Assembly (NCBI GenBank): GCA_050011095.1
Contig: JBEKJU010000062.1
Coordinates: 1 to 14,646 of the forward strand
Direction of reading: 5' to 3'
Source of the DNA: JBEKJU01 sp050011095
Lineage (GTDB): Bacteria; Desulfobacterota; Syntrophorhabdia; Syntrophorhabdales; WCHB1-27
Length of the DNA: 14,646 nt
A program made the position numbers and the translations under genes. Shown piece after piece: positions 5,688 to 12,888 of this stretch (the first letter of the stretch is position 1; each line of letters begins with the position of its first letter). The notes under the pieces were generated by a model. That model did not search any database. It saw nothing but the letters and a program-made list of their open reading frames with translations, and was not told where the DNA came from.

Positions 5688-8398
5688 TGGGAGAAACGGT
5701 GGATCGGGAAAAACAGGTGCTCGTCGTCGGCGGTGGGATCGGCGGCATTACCGCCGCCCTGGAGCTTGCCTCGTGCGGCGTCAAGGTCACGATGCTCGAG
5801 GAGGGACCGTCGATAGGGGGGAGGATGATACAACTCGACAAGACCTTCCCCACCCTCGACTGTTCCACGTGCACCCTCTCGCCGAAGATGGTGGAGGTGG
5901 CGCTCCAGCGGAACATCGAGCTTCTCTCGTGGGCAAGGCCAGTGGCAGTAAAGAAGACGGGAAGGGGCTTTGAGGTGACGGTCCTTAAAAAGGCGCGCTT
6001 TGTCGACATGACCAAGTGTACCGCCTGCGGGAGCTGTTTTCCGGGATGTCCCGTCGTCATGAAGAGCGAATTCAACATGGGAACAGGCGTGAGAAAGGCG
6101 ATCTATATCCCCTTTCCGCAGGCCATTCCCAATAAGGCCAGCATCGACAAGCGCGCGGACCGGCCGTGCAACGCCGCATGTTCCGATGCTTGCCCGGTGG
6201 GCACGAACGTGCCGGGGTATGTGAGGCATATCAGTGACGGAAGGTTTCGGGATGCCTACCTCCTCATCAGGGAGACGAACCCCTTTCCCTCCGTGTGCGG
6301 CAGGGTCTGTTACGCCCCCTGCGAGCGGGCATGCAACAGGGGCCAGATCGATGCGCCGCTCGCGATCCGTGACCTGAAACGCTTTGCGGTCGATCAGTTC
6401 GACCCCGGTTCCCTCGAACTCCCCACCATTCAGAAGACGGAGCGAAGGGTGGCCGTTATCGGCGCGGGCCCGGCGGGTCTTGCCTGTGCCCACGATCTCG
6501 CCCTGGAGGGGCACGACGTGACGGTCTACGAGTCCCAACGCGCGCCGGGCGGGATGTTGCGGTACGCCATTCCGGAATACCGGCTGCCGAAGTCGGAGCT
6601 GGACAGGGAGATAGGCTACATACGGGCGCTCGGCGTCGATATCAGGTGCAGTGTGGAGATTGGAAGGGAGATTACCCTCGACGCCGTCAGGCGTGATCAC
6701 GACGCCGTTTTTATAGGGACGGGGGCGCCTGTGGGGGTGCCCCTGGGTGTCGCGGGTGAGGACCTCGAGGGGATCACCGACGGCATAAGGTTCCTACGGG
6801 ACGTGCAGCAAGGCGAACGGTTGACGTTGGGCGGGCGCGTGGCGGTTATAGGCGGAGGCAACACGGCGGTCGACTGCGCGAGAACGGCGATGCGGCTTGG
6901 CGCACAGGCCGTAATGGTTGTCTACCGCCGAACCCGCGACGAGATGCCCGCTGCCCGTGACGAGGTGGAGGCCCTCGTAGAGGAGGGCGTGGAGGTGCGG
7001 TTTCTCACGACGCCCGTGCGCTTCGAGGGCAAGGACGGCAGGCTGTCGGGCATGGAGTGCGTCCGCATGGAGCAAGGCGCGCCCGATTCCAACGGGCGCA
7101 GGGCGCCTGTGCCGGTCGAGGGGTCGGCATTCATCCTGCCGGTCGAAGCGGTGATCACCGCCCTCGGGCAGGCGGCCGAAACCTCCTTCTCCGGTATTCT
7201 CGATATATCCCTGGGGAAGAACCGGACGATCGCCATCGACCCCGCCACAGGGGCGACGAATGTGGAGGGCGTATTCGCGGGGGGCGACGTGGTCAGCGGG
7301 CCCGCCTACGTGATTGACGCCATTGCGGCCGGGAAGAGGGCCGCCCGCTCGATAGGCAGGTATCTGAGGGGAGAGCCATTGACAGGGGAGGCTCAGCCTC
7401 GGAGACCGGAGAGGCTCTCGGATAGCGAGGTGGCCGATCTGACAATGCAGGTGGCGAAGGCCGGGCGGGTCCCTGTGCGTGAGGAGCCGGTTGAGGCGCG
7501 GATCGCCGATTTCCGCGAGGTAGCGCTCGGGTATGGAGCCGATGGGGCAAGGGCTGAGGCATCCCGGTGCCTCGCGAGTCGGGTCGAGGGGTGCATCGAG
7601 TGCGGGGAATGCGAGAGGCGCTGTGAGGTGAAGGCCGTCGACTACCGAATGAAGGATGAGACAATCGACATCCGCGTCGACGGGATAGTCCTCGCGCCGG
7701 GGTTCGACCTGTACGATCCGACCGAGAAAAGGGAGTATGGCTACGGCACGCTCGACGGGGTCATGACGGGGATCGAATTCGAGCGGATCTGTTCGGTCAC
7801 GGGACCGACGGGAGGCGAGATCATCCTGAACGGGAAGACGCCCAGGAGGTTTTTCTTCATCCAGTGTGTCGGTTCCAGGGACCGGCAGACAGGGGCCAGG
7901 TTCTGTTCCAGGGTCTGCTGCATGTACACGGCGAAGCATGCCAGCATCGTCCAGGACAGGGTGAAGGGCGCGGAGGTCTACGTCTCCTATATCGACGTGC
8001 GGGCCTATGGGAAGAACTACGAGGAGTTCTATAAGAGCACCCAGGAGGCGGGCACGTACTACGTGAGGGGCATTCCCGGAGAGGTGATAAAGGGCAAAAA
8101 CGGCCTCATCGTGCGGGTGGAGGACATGCTCAGCGGCGAATTGCGGGAGATAGAGACGGATCTCGTGGTCCTCGCGACCGGTGTCAGACCGCGCAAGGAG
8201 ACGGAGGAGCTTTGCCGCATCATGTCTGTCGAGCGCGATGAATACGGCTTCGTCAAGGTCAACTCCGTGGCCCCTTCGAAGACGAACGTGGAAGGCATAT
8301 TTGCGTGCGGAATGGCATCGGGGCCAAAAGACGTACCCGACACCGTCGCCTCGGGCGGAGAAGCGGCGTCGCGGTGCCTGGAGTATATGAGCGAATGA
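5684..8398 (+). CDS. hdrA: HdrA-like flavoprotein with inserted GltD/NfnL-type NAD(P)H module
   Basis: 904 residues, much longer than an ordinary HdrA because a whole GltD-like oxidoreductase interrupts it. The HdrA front half has FAD motif GGGIGG (16-21), the C60/C63 pair of LDCSTCTLSPKM, and a [4Fe-4S] site C112/C115/C118/C122. From about 160 to 560 comes the GltD part: Cys-rich start (C162, C166, C170, then C205/C209/C213/C217), FAD motif GAGPAG (260-265), NAD(P)H motif GGGNTA (390-395) with VYRRTRDEMPA, and FAGGD (531-535). The HdrA part resumes with C637/C640/C643/C647, CVGSRD (728-733) and C741/C745/C746. It lacks the HdrA N-terminal domain and C-terminal double ferredoxin. Likely role (inferred): an NAD(P)H port to an Hdr complex, with FAD as the possible bifurcation centre. 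It overlaps etfA by ATGA. NADH versus NADPH cannot be decided by eye. Confidence 0.93.
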   Translation: MMGETVDREKQVLVVGGGIGGITAALELASCGVKVTMLEEGPSIGGRMIQLDKTFPTLDCSTCTLSPKMVEVALQRNIELLSWARPVAVKKTGRGFEVTVLKKARFVDMTKCTACGSCFPGCPVVMKSEFNMGTGVRKAIYIPFPQAIPNKASIDKRADRPCNAACSDACPVGTNVPGYVRHISDGRFRDAYLLIRETNPFPSVCGRVCYAPCERACNRGQIDAPLAIRDLKRFAVDQFDPGSLELPTIQKTERRVAVIGAGPAGLACAHDLALEGHDVTVYESQRAPGGMLRYAIPEYRLPKSELDREIGYIRALGVDIRCSVEIGREITLDAVRRDHDAVFIGTGAPVGVPLGVAGEDLEGITDGIRFLRDVQQGERLTLGGRVAVIGGGNTAVDCARTAMRLGAQAVMVVYRRTRDEMPAARDEVEALVEEGVEVRFLTTPVRFEGKDGRLSGMECVRMEQGAPDSNGRRAPVPVEGSAFILPVEAVITALGQAAETSFSGILDISLGKNRTIAIDPATGATNVEGVFAGGDVVSGPAYVIDAIAAGKRAARSIGRYLRGEPLTGEAQPRRPERLSDSEVADLTMQVAKAGRVPVREEPVEARIADFREVALGYGADGARAEASRCLASRVEGCIECGECERRCEVKAVDYRMKDETIDIRVDGIVLAPGFDLYDPTEKREYGYGTLDGVMTGIEFERICSVTGPTGGEIILNGKTPRRFFFIQCVGSRDRQTGARFCSRVCCMYTAKHASIVQDRVKGAEVYVSYIDVRAYGKNYEEFYKSTQEAGTYYVRGIPGEVIKGKNGLIVRVEDMLSGELREIETDLVVLATGVRPRKETEELCRIMSVERDEYGFVKVNSVAPSKTNVEGIFACGMASGPKDVPDTVASGGEAASRCLEYMSE

Positions 8399-8418
8399 GG
8401 GGGAGCCCTTTTTCGAGC

Positions 8419-8457
8419 GCCGGAGGCGGCAGAGGTTGTAATCGACCTCGCGCCGGC
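8419..8457 (+). other. Intercistronic hairpin between the two large hdrA genes
   Basis: The 91-nt gap 8399-8489 contains a 7-bp stem GAGGTTG/CGACCTC (8432-8438/8443-8449, one G-U) with a TAAT loop. It is flanked by an outer pairing of GCCGG (8419-8423) with CCGGC (8453-8457). There is no run of T after it, so it is more likely an mRNA stability or processing element than a terminator. The downstream gene has its own GAGGT (8478-8482). Confidence 0.4.
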
Positions 8458-8489
8458 ACGGCCCATGACGGAGCGACGAGGTTTCCAGG

Positions 8490-10163
8490 GTGAAGACAGG
8501 CATATTCATCTGCCACTGCGGGCACAATATCAAGCACACGGTCGACGTGAAGAAGGTTCGGGAATACTTCGGCAAGTTCCCCAATGTGATTGTTTCGGCC
8601 GACTACCCCTTTGTCTGTTCGGAGCCTGGACAGGATATGATCAGGGAGAGCATCGAGAAAGACGGTCTCGATCGCGTGGTTATCGCGTCCTGCACTCCGT
8701 CGCTCCACCAGGAGCTATTCAAGGACCTCCTCCGGAAGGCGAACCTGAACCCCTTTCTCCTCCGGAGGGTGGGCATCAGGGAGCACTGCTCGTGGGTCGG
8801 CGACGATGTCGACAAGAACACGGAAAAGGCCATAAGGCTGATACGGGCCGGACTCTATTCGGCGTCCCACTACGTGCCCCTTGAGGAAAAAATGGTGGAG
8901 GTGACGAAATCCGCCCTTATCCTGGGGGGTGGCGTCTCCGGCCTGAGTGCCGCCCTTTTTCTCTCGAAGATGGGGATGCACGTCTATCTAGTCGAGAAGG
9001 AGGCGCAACTCGGCGGCCACGTGAGGACCCTCACGGACATCTGGCCCGTGAGGCAGGACGGCGAGGCCATTATCGGGCAGATGGAGGCCGAGCTTCGGAC
9101 AAGGGAAAACGTGGAGATCTTCACCTCCACGGGTGTGAGCGCCTTCGAGGGGAGCTTCGGGAACTATCAGGTCAGCCTCGATACCCCTTCGGGCGAGAAA
9201 AAGATCGTTGCCGGCGGCTGTATCGTCGCGATAGGCTTCTCCCCCTTCGATGCGCGGATAAAGCCCGAACTGCATTACGGAAAGGACGAGAGGATAATAA
9301 CCACCGTCGATTTCGAGAAAACGGGCCGCAGCCTGTCCCTGCCCGATAAGCCGAGGGTCGCCATCCTCCACTGCGTGGGGTCGAGGGATGAGCAGATAGG
9401 AAGGCCTTACTGCTCGCGGGTCTGCTGCATCAACGCGCTGCGCGTGGGCGAGGCGGTAAGGGAGAGATACAAGGACTCGTACGTCGAGTCCTTCTACATG
9501 GATGTCCGCGCCCATCCCCGGGGAGGAGAGGAATTCTTCGAGGATACCCAGGAAAAGGGCGTGTTGTTCACAAGGGGGAATATCGCGGAGATCGCGCCCA
9601 GCCCCAAGGGGCTGCTCCTGCGGGGAGAGGATACGCTCCTCGGCGAGCCCTTCGAGCGGGAGTTCGACCTGGCCGTGCTCTCCGTCGGCATGGCACCCCC
9701 CGGAGACAACCAGCTGATCTCATCCCTTTTGAAGATCACCCTCGACAAGGACAAGTTTTTCCTTGAGGCCCATGTCAAGCTCAGACCGTACGACACGGCG
9801 GTGAAGGGGATATTCATCGCGGGGACGTGCTCCGGGCCCAAGGACATGGAAGAGGCGATCAACCACGGCAGGGCCTCGGCTATCAAGCTGTTCGGGTTTC
9901 TGAACCTCGGTTGGGCCTTCGTGGAGCCCTTCATTGCCGCCGTCGATGAAAAACGGTGCAGCGGCTGCAGGATGTGCGAAAAGGCGTGCGTCGCGAAGGC
10001 CATAAAGTACGACGAGGAAAAGAGGATCGTCCGCGTCGAGGAGGCGGCCTGCATGGGATGCGGCCTGTGCAACTCAACCTGCCCCTCATCATCCATCGGC
10101 CTGCGGGGGCACGTGGACTGCGTGATCGACGATGAAATCGGGGCGCTGGTGGAGGCGATATGA
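8490..10163 (+). CDS. hdrA: HdrA-like subunit with N-terminal cluster domain and C-terminal double ferredoxin
   Basis: 557 residues. The N-terminal HdrA domain begins FICHCGHNI, with C8/C10, C43, C68 and C100 as probable ligands of its iron-sulfur cluster. FAD-binding thioredoxin-reductase-like domain: GGGVSG (146-151). The conserved HdrA block CVGSRD (295-300) is followed by C308/C312/C313 (YCSRVCC), then the GTCSGPKD motif near 445-452. The C-terminus holds two ferredoxin motifs (C490/C493/C496/C500 and C521/C524/C527/C531). The internal ferredoxin-type insertion of canonical HdrA, including the DCxxC pair, is missing. The preceding HdrA fusion has exactly that part, so the two may complement each other as a heterodimer. 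The start is GTG at 8490 with GAGGT 7 nt upstream; no better in-frame start is present. Its last 30 coding bases plus 3 more recur 143 bp downstream. Confidence 0.94.
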   Translation: MKTGIFICHCGHNIKHTVDVKKVREYFGKFPNVIVSADYPFVCSEPGQDMIRESIEKDGLDRVVIASCTPSLHQELFKDLLRKANLNPFLLRRVGIREHCSWVGDDVDKNTEKAIRLIRAGLYSASHYVPLEEKMVEVTKSALILGGGVSGLSAALFLSKMGMHVYLVEKEAQLGGHVRTLTDIWPVRQDGEAIIGQMEAELRTRENVEIFTSTGVSAFEGSFGNYQVSLDTPSGEKKIVAGGCIVAIGFSPFDARIKPELHYGKDERIITTVDFEKTGRSLSLPDKPRVAILHCVGSRDEQIGRPYCSRVCCINALRVGEAVRERYKDSYVESFYMDVRAHPRGGEEFFEDTQEKGVLFTRGNIAEIAPSPKGLLLRGEDTLLGEPFEREFDLAVLSVGMAPPGDNQLISSLLKITLDKDKFFLEAHVKLRPYDTAVKGIFIAGTCSGPKDMEEAINHGRASAIKLFGFLNLGWAFVEPFIAAVDEKRCSGCRMCEKACVAKAIKYDEEKRIVRVEEAACMGCGLCNSTCPSSSIGLRGHVDCVIDDEIGALVEAI

Positions 10164-10166
10164 CGG
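10134..10166 (+). repeat. 33-nt direct repeat, copy 1 (3' end of hdrA2)
   Basis: This block begins GAAATCGGGGCG and ends GATATGACGG. It covers the last codons and stop of the second hdrA gene. An exact copy lies at 10277-10309. The flanking bases differ on both sides, so the identity is exactly 33 nt. Confidence 0.97.
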
Positions 10167-10276
10167 GGAAGGTGAGTGGGAATCGCGTTTTGTCGCCTCC
10201 GATTCTTCCTTTTCATGAAGGGGTGGCTCCAATGGCTTTGCCATTGGAGGGGGCGACGCGAGCCCCGGTAATTGCC
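10167..10276. mobile_element. 110-bp structured insert bounded by 33-nt repeats (MITE/REP-like or small integrated element)
   Basis: It sits between the two 33-nt copies and has no coding capacity of note. It is largely built of inverted repeats. A perfect 10-bp stem CTCCAATGGC/GCCATTGGAG (10227-10236/10240-10249) has a TTT loop. An outer pairing joins TCGC + GTCGCC (10183-10186, 10192-10197) with GGCGAC + GCGA (10252-10261). A further pair is GAATCG/CGATTC (10180-10185/10200-10205). GCCCCGGT (10262-10269) can pair with ATCGGGGC (10280-10287), straddling the right junction. There is no transposase, no U-tract and no recognised attC core. That it is mobile is an inference from the bounding duplication and fold; a local duplication or an assembly artefact remain alternatives. 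Confidence 0.5.
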
Positions 10277-10309
10277 GAAATCGGGGCGCTGGTGGAGGCG
10301 ATATGACGG
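10277..10309 (+). repeat. 33-nt direct repeat, copy 2 (downstream remnant of hdrA2 end)
   Basis: An exact second copy of 10134-10166, offset by 143 bp and including the TGA. The offset is not a multiple of three, so it is not an in-frame extension of the gene. It lies in the 188-nt gap before the MvhD-like gene and is noncoding in its present place. Confidence 0.97.
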
Positions 10310-10351
10310 TGGTGCGGCGAGAAGTTTATAGCATTGGGAGGTGTCGTGCAG

Positions 10352-10768
10352 ATGGAAGATAATGCCGGAAAGAATCCGCAGATCATCGGCTTCGCCTGTT
10401 CGTACTGTACCTTCAAGGCGTCCGAGATGGCGGGAAGCCTGAGAATGAAATACCCTGATGGGGTGAAGCTGATCCAGGTACCCTGTTCGAGCAGGGTGGA
10501 CCCCGCATTCGTGATCAAGTCGATCTTCGAAGGGGCGGACGCGGCCTTTGTCGCAGGCTGTCATCCCGGCGACTGCCATTTCATCAAGGGAAACTACTTT
10601 ACCAGGAGAAAGATCGCTGCGCTGAAGGAGATGTTCGACGCCTTCTCCATGAAGGAGAAACTGCGCCTTTTCTGGGTGAGCGCCGCGGAGGCGCGCCGTT
10701 TCGTCGAAAAGGTGAGCGCCATGTACGATGAGATAAAGGAAGCCAAAGATGCGGGCAAAACAAATTAA
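10352..10768 (+). CDS. mvhD: MvhD/FlpD-like [2Fe-2S] electron-transfer subunit
   Basis: 138 residues, the size of a stand-alone MvhD (delta subunit of F420-non-reducing hydrogenase). Family motifs are present: GFACSYC with C16/C19, the VPCSSRVDP stretch with C45, and GADAAFVAGCHPGDCHF with C70/C75. These provide the Cys ligands of the single [2Fe-2S] cluster. In methanogens and many anaerobes MvhD/FlpD docks on HdrA and connects it to a hydrogenase or formate dehydrogenase. Here it follows an HdrA and precedes an FrhB/FdhB-like gene, consistent with that connector role. I chose the ATG at 10352, preceded by TGGGAGGTG. An upstream TTG (10334) overlaps that ribosome site and was rejected. Its 3' end overlaps the next gene by 20 nt. 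Confidence 0.93.
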   Translation: MEDNAGKNPQIIGFACSYCTFKASEMAGSLRMKYPDGVKLIQVPCSSRVDPAFVIKSIFEGADAAFVAGCHPGDCHFIKGNYFTRRKIAALKEMFDAFSMKEKLRLFWVSAAEARRFVEKVSAMYDEIKEAKDAGKTN

Positions 10769-11759
10769 AGAGGGCGCACTCGAACGTGGGCTCAACCATT
10801 TCCTGAGCGATGACCGGCACATGATCCTCGGATTTGAAAAGGGTGAGGACGGGGTTCATCATCGGATATTCAGCAAGGGCCTTGACGGCCATTCGCTCCT
10901 CAACCCCTTCTTCGACGTGAACGGCGCGATCTACCTGCGACGCCTGTTCTCGAAGGGCGCCCAGCTCATCCTTATGCTCAGGCCGTGCGAGATAAGGGCT
11001 TACAATGAGCTGGTCAAACTGAGCCAGATTGAACAAGATGGCATCATCGCGGTTTCGGTCGACTGCCTCGGGACTGTCTCTTCGAAGGAAAAGATAAAGG
11101 AGGTACCCGCGGATGCGGAAGGGCAGATAGAGTATTTCAAGGACCCCGAGAAGATGCGCTGGGCCTGCCGCGTATGCAGGGAGGGAAGGGGGGTCGTGGG
11201 AGACGCGGGAATACGGATCGACAAGAACGGTGCCTTCCGGGCGGTTTCCTATACGGAAAAGGGGGAGTCGTTTCTCACGCTCATCGAGGGAGACGCGGAA
11301 GAGGGCGACGTCGAGATGCTCCTTCCGGAGCGCCCGAGGATCGAACGGTTCCAGACGGACATGTTGGCGTTCTCGGAGGATTTCTCCCGTTGCGTGATGT
11401 GCAAGAACTGCAGGGATATGTGTCCTGTGTGCTACTGCATCGATTGCGTGTTCAACGGCGACGAATACCTCCCGAAGGGCGACGCCCTTCTGAACAAGGT
11501 CCTCCGCACGGGCTCGATTGCCATGCCCCAGGGAAAGGAGATGTTCCATCTTATCAGGATGTTCCACGTATCCCAGGTGTGCGTCGGGTGTGGAGCATGC
11601 GAAGAGGCGTGTCCTCAGGCAATCCCCCTAACGAAGTACTTCAAGGGCATATCGGAGCGGCTTCAGGATATGTTTTCCTACGAGTCGGGCCGTGATGTGA
11701 ACGAGACCATACCGTATCTCACGTTTCTTGAAGACGAGTTGCACAATGCAGAAGATTGA
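10749..11759 (+). CDS. FrhB/FdhB-family flavo-iron-sulfur protein with C-terminal double ferredoxin
   Basis: 336 residues. The first two thirds resemble the coenzyme F420 hydrogenase/dehydrogenase beta-subunit family: LRPCEIRAYNEL (78-88), SVDCLG (103-108) and a C140/C143 pair. Two [4Fe-4S] motifs follow, C215/C218/C221/C225 and C278/C281/C284/C288, with extra cysteines C228/C230/C233 just after the first. In methanogens such proteins (FrhB, FdhB, FpoF) pass electrons between F420 and iron-sulfur clusters. Bacterial relatives beside Hdr genes may use other partners, so I do not assign F420 as substrate. Its position between MvhD and HdrC suggests it is the electron entry or exit module of this half of the complex. 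The start ATG lies within the MvhD 3' end, with AAGGAAG upstream. No formate dehydrogenase or hydrogenase catalytic subunit accompanies it. Confidence 0.85.
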   Translation: MRAKQIKEGALERGLNHFLSDDRHMILGFEKGEDGVHHRIFSKGLDGHSLLNPFFDVNGAIYLRRLFSKGAQLILMLRPCEIRAYNELVKLSQIEQDGIIAVSVDCLGTVSSKEKIKEVPADAEGQIEYFKDPEKMRWACRVCREGRGVVGDAGIRIDKNGAFRAVSYTEKGESFLTLIEGDAEEGDVEMLLPERPRIERFQTDMLAFSEDFSRCVMCKNCRDMCPVCYCIDCVFNGDEYLPKGDALLNKVLRTGSIAMPQGKEMFHLIRMFHVSQVCVGCGACEEACPQAIPLTKYFKGISERLQDMFSYESGRDVNETIPYLTFLEDELHNAED

Positions 11760-12204
11760 GAGGATCCTAGAGCTCGCCGGCCACAGGAAAGAGGACCTCT
11801 CGGTCTGCCTCGGATGCAAGATCTGCGCGTCCGTTTGCACGGTGAACGATATCGAGACGGACGTGAACCCCCAGGAACTCCTGATGCGCCTGTTTTTGGG
11901 CGAAGAGGTGGGCCCGGACAACACCCTGGTCCGCTATTGCACGAGTTGCTACCGCTGTACGGGTGCGTGCCCCTGGAACATACGCATACCGGACGTGGTG
12001 AGGGCCCTCAAGGAATCCCTCGGCATGGCGTCACCCTTCGAAAGGGCCTTCAAGAAATCCGTCGCCATATGGGGCAGGGTGTACGAGCCCTATGTGTTCC
12101 TCATGGCGATACCCTTTCTCCTCAAAGAGGGATACATCAAGCATATGACGAAATGGACGGAGTACATGAGCATCCATCTCCCCCATAAAGTGCGGAGGAA
12201 ATAG
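11746..12204 (+). CDS. hdrC: Heterodisulfide reductase subunit C-like ferredoxin
   Basis: 152 residues. It has two [4Fe-4S] motifs of HdrC type, C21/C24/C27/C31 and C65/C68/C71/C75 (the latter followed by PW), and then a helical C-terminal extension (about 85-152). HdrC relays electrons from HdrA to the catalytic HdrB. The ATG at 11746 overlaps the previous stop by 14 nt. An in-frame TTG at 11728 is possible but has no better ribosome site. The stop codon abuts the ATG of hdrB directly, and its last codons carry the GGAGG used by hdrB. The C-terminal 60 residues include a moderately hydrophobic stretch (VFLMAIPFLL, about 117-126) too short for a confident membrane anchor. Confidence 0.93.
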   Translation: MQKIERILELAGHRKEDLSVCLGCKICASVCTVNDIETDVNPQELLMRLFLGEEVGPDNTLVRYCTSCYRCTGACPWNIRIPDVVRALKESLGMASPFERAFKKSVAIWGRVYEPYVFLMAIPFLLKEGYIKHMTKWTEYMSIHLPHKVRRK

Positions 12205-12888
12205 ATGGATTACGCATATTATCCCGGTTGTTCCCTAACAGGTTCGGCTCGCAAGCTCGACCACGGCGTGAAGGCCATGTGCAGGGCCCTCGGCCATCGC
12301 CTCACGGAGATCCCCGACTGGAATTGCTGTGGCGCCCTCGAATACGGCGACAGGAACGAGCTCGTTTCGCTTTCCGGAGAGAACCTGCGGAAGGCGGAGG
12401 GCCTTACCGAGAGGACGATCATGGCGCCCTGTCCTGCCTGCTACAAGAACCTCAAGGAGGCGAATTCGGAGGAAAAGTTCACGATAGTGAATCCCGTCGA
12501 GCTTCTCGATAAGGAGATGCTCCGCAGCATTCCAGCGAAGAGGGATTTGTCGGGCAAGGTCTTTACGCCTTATTACGGCTGCGTCCTCCTCAGGCCCGAG
12601 GGAACGGCGATCAGGAACAAGAACATCATGGAGGAGGTGATCTCCTTCTTCGGTGGGGAGCTGGCGGGGGAAAAGGTCAGGGACCGGTGCTGCGGGGGAA
12701 ATCAGTTCTTCGCGAACAAAGGGGCGACCGAGAGACTCTCAAACCTGATAGTCGAAAAATCGAAGGGCACCCTGGTCGTTTTCTGCCCGCTCTGCCACAT
12801 GGCTCTCAAGACCTTCTCGACAGGAAGGAAGATCATCTATCTCACCGAGTTGGTACTCTATATCATGGGAGAAAACAACGCGTTATGA
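12205..12888 (+). CDS. hdrB: Heterodisulfide reductase subunit B-like, two CCG domains
   Basis: 227 residues, shorter than the roughly 290 of methanogen HdrB, mainly through a short linker between domains. Both CCG domains are complete: C9-x31-C41C42-x33-C76xxC79 and C126-x35-C162C163-x30-C194xxC197. The opening YYPGCSLTGSA and the YYGCVLLRP stretch are typical. In HdrB these bind the two noncubane [4Fe-4S] clusters that cleave the CoM-S-S-CoB disulfide. A bacterium without those coenzymes must use another substrate, for example a protein or small-molecule disulfide, or the protein acts only in electron relay. The true substrate is unknown. GGAGG 6 nt upstream gives a strong ribosome site. 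The stop overlaps the next gene as ATGA. Confidence 0.94.
   Translation: MDYAYYPGCSLTGSARKLDHGVKAMCRALGHRLTEIPDWNCCGALEYGDRNELVSLSGENLRKAEGLTERTIMAPCPACYKNLKEANSEEKFTIVNPVELLDKEMLRSIPAKRDLSGKVFTPYYGCVLLRPEGTAIRNKNIMEEVISFFGGELAGEKVRDRCCGGNQFFANKGATERLSNLIVEKSKGTLVVFCPLCHMALKTFSTGRKIIYLTELVLYIMGENNAL

Noticed and set aside
6794..8584. Long 596-codon open frame on the minus strand, and a similar 362-codon one at 5612-6700
   Set aside because: They lie opposite the HdrA-GltD gene, have no recognisable domain, and are expected antisense shadows of GC-rich coding sequence with few TA-rich stops.
10227..10249. Perfect 10-bp hairpin considered as an intrinsic terminator after hdrA2
   Set aside because: It is followed by GGGGGCGACG rather than a T-run, and the downstream genes belong functionally with the upstream ones.
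10167..10276. Insert considered as an integron attC site or insertion sequence
   Set aside because: No RYYYAAC/GTTRRRY cores and no transposase coding; only the bounding repeat and the inverted repeats can be supported.
11395..11460. Extra cysteine run C228/C230/C233 in the FrhB-like protein as a frameshift sign
   Set aside because: The frame is open and the flanking domains remain in register, so it is treated as a real variation.
12687..12884. Possible N-terminal extension of the third HdrA-like gene
   Set aside because: The extension runs through hdrB in another frame. The ATG at 12885 gives the FAD fold start (MNVLIVGGG) directly and forms an ATGA overlap.
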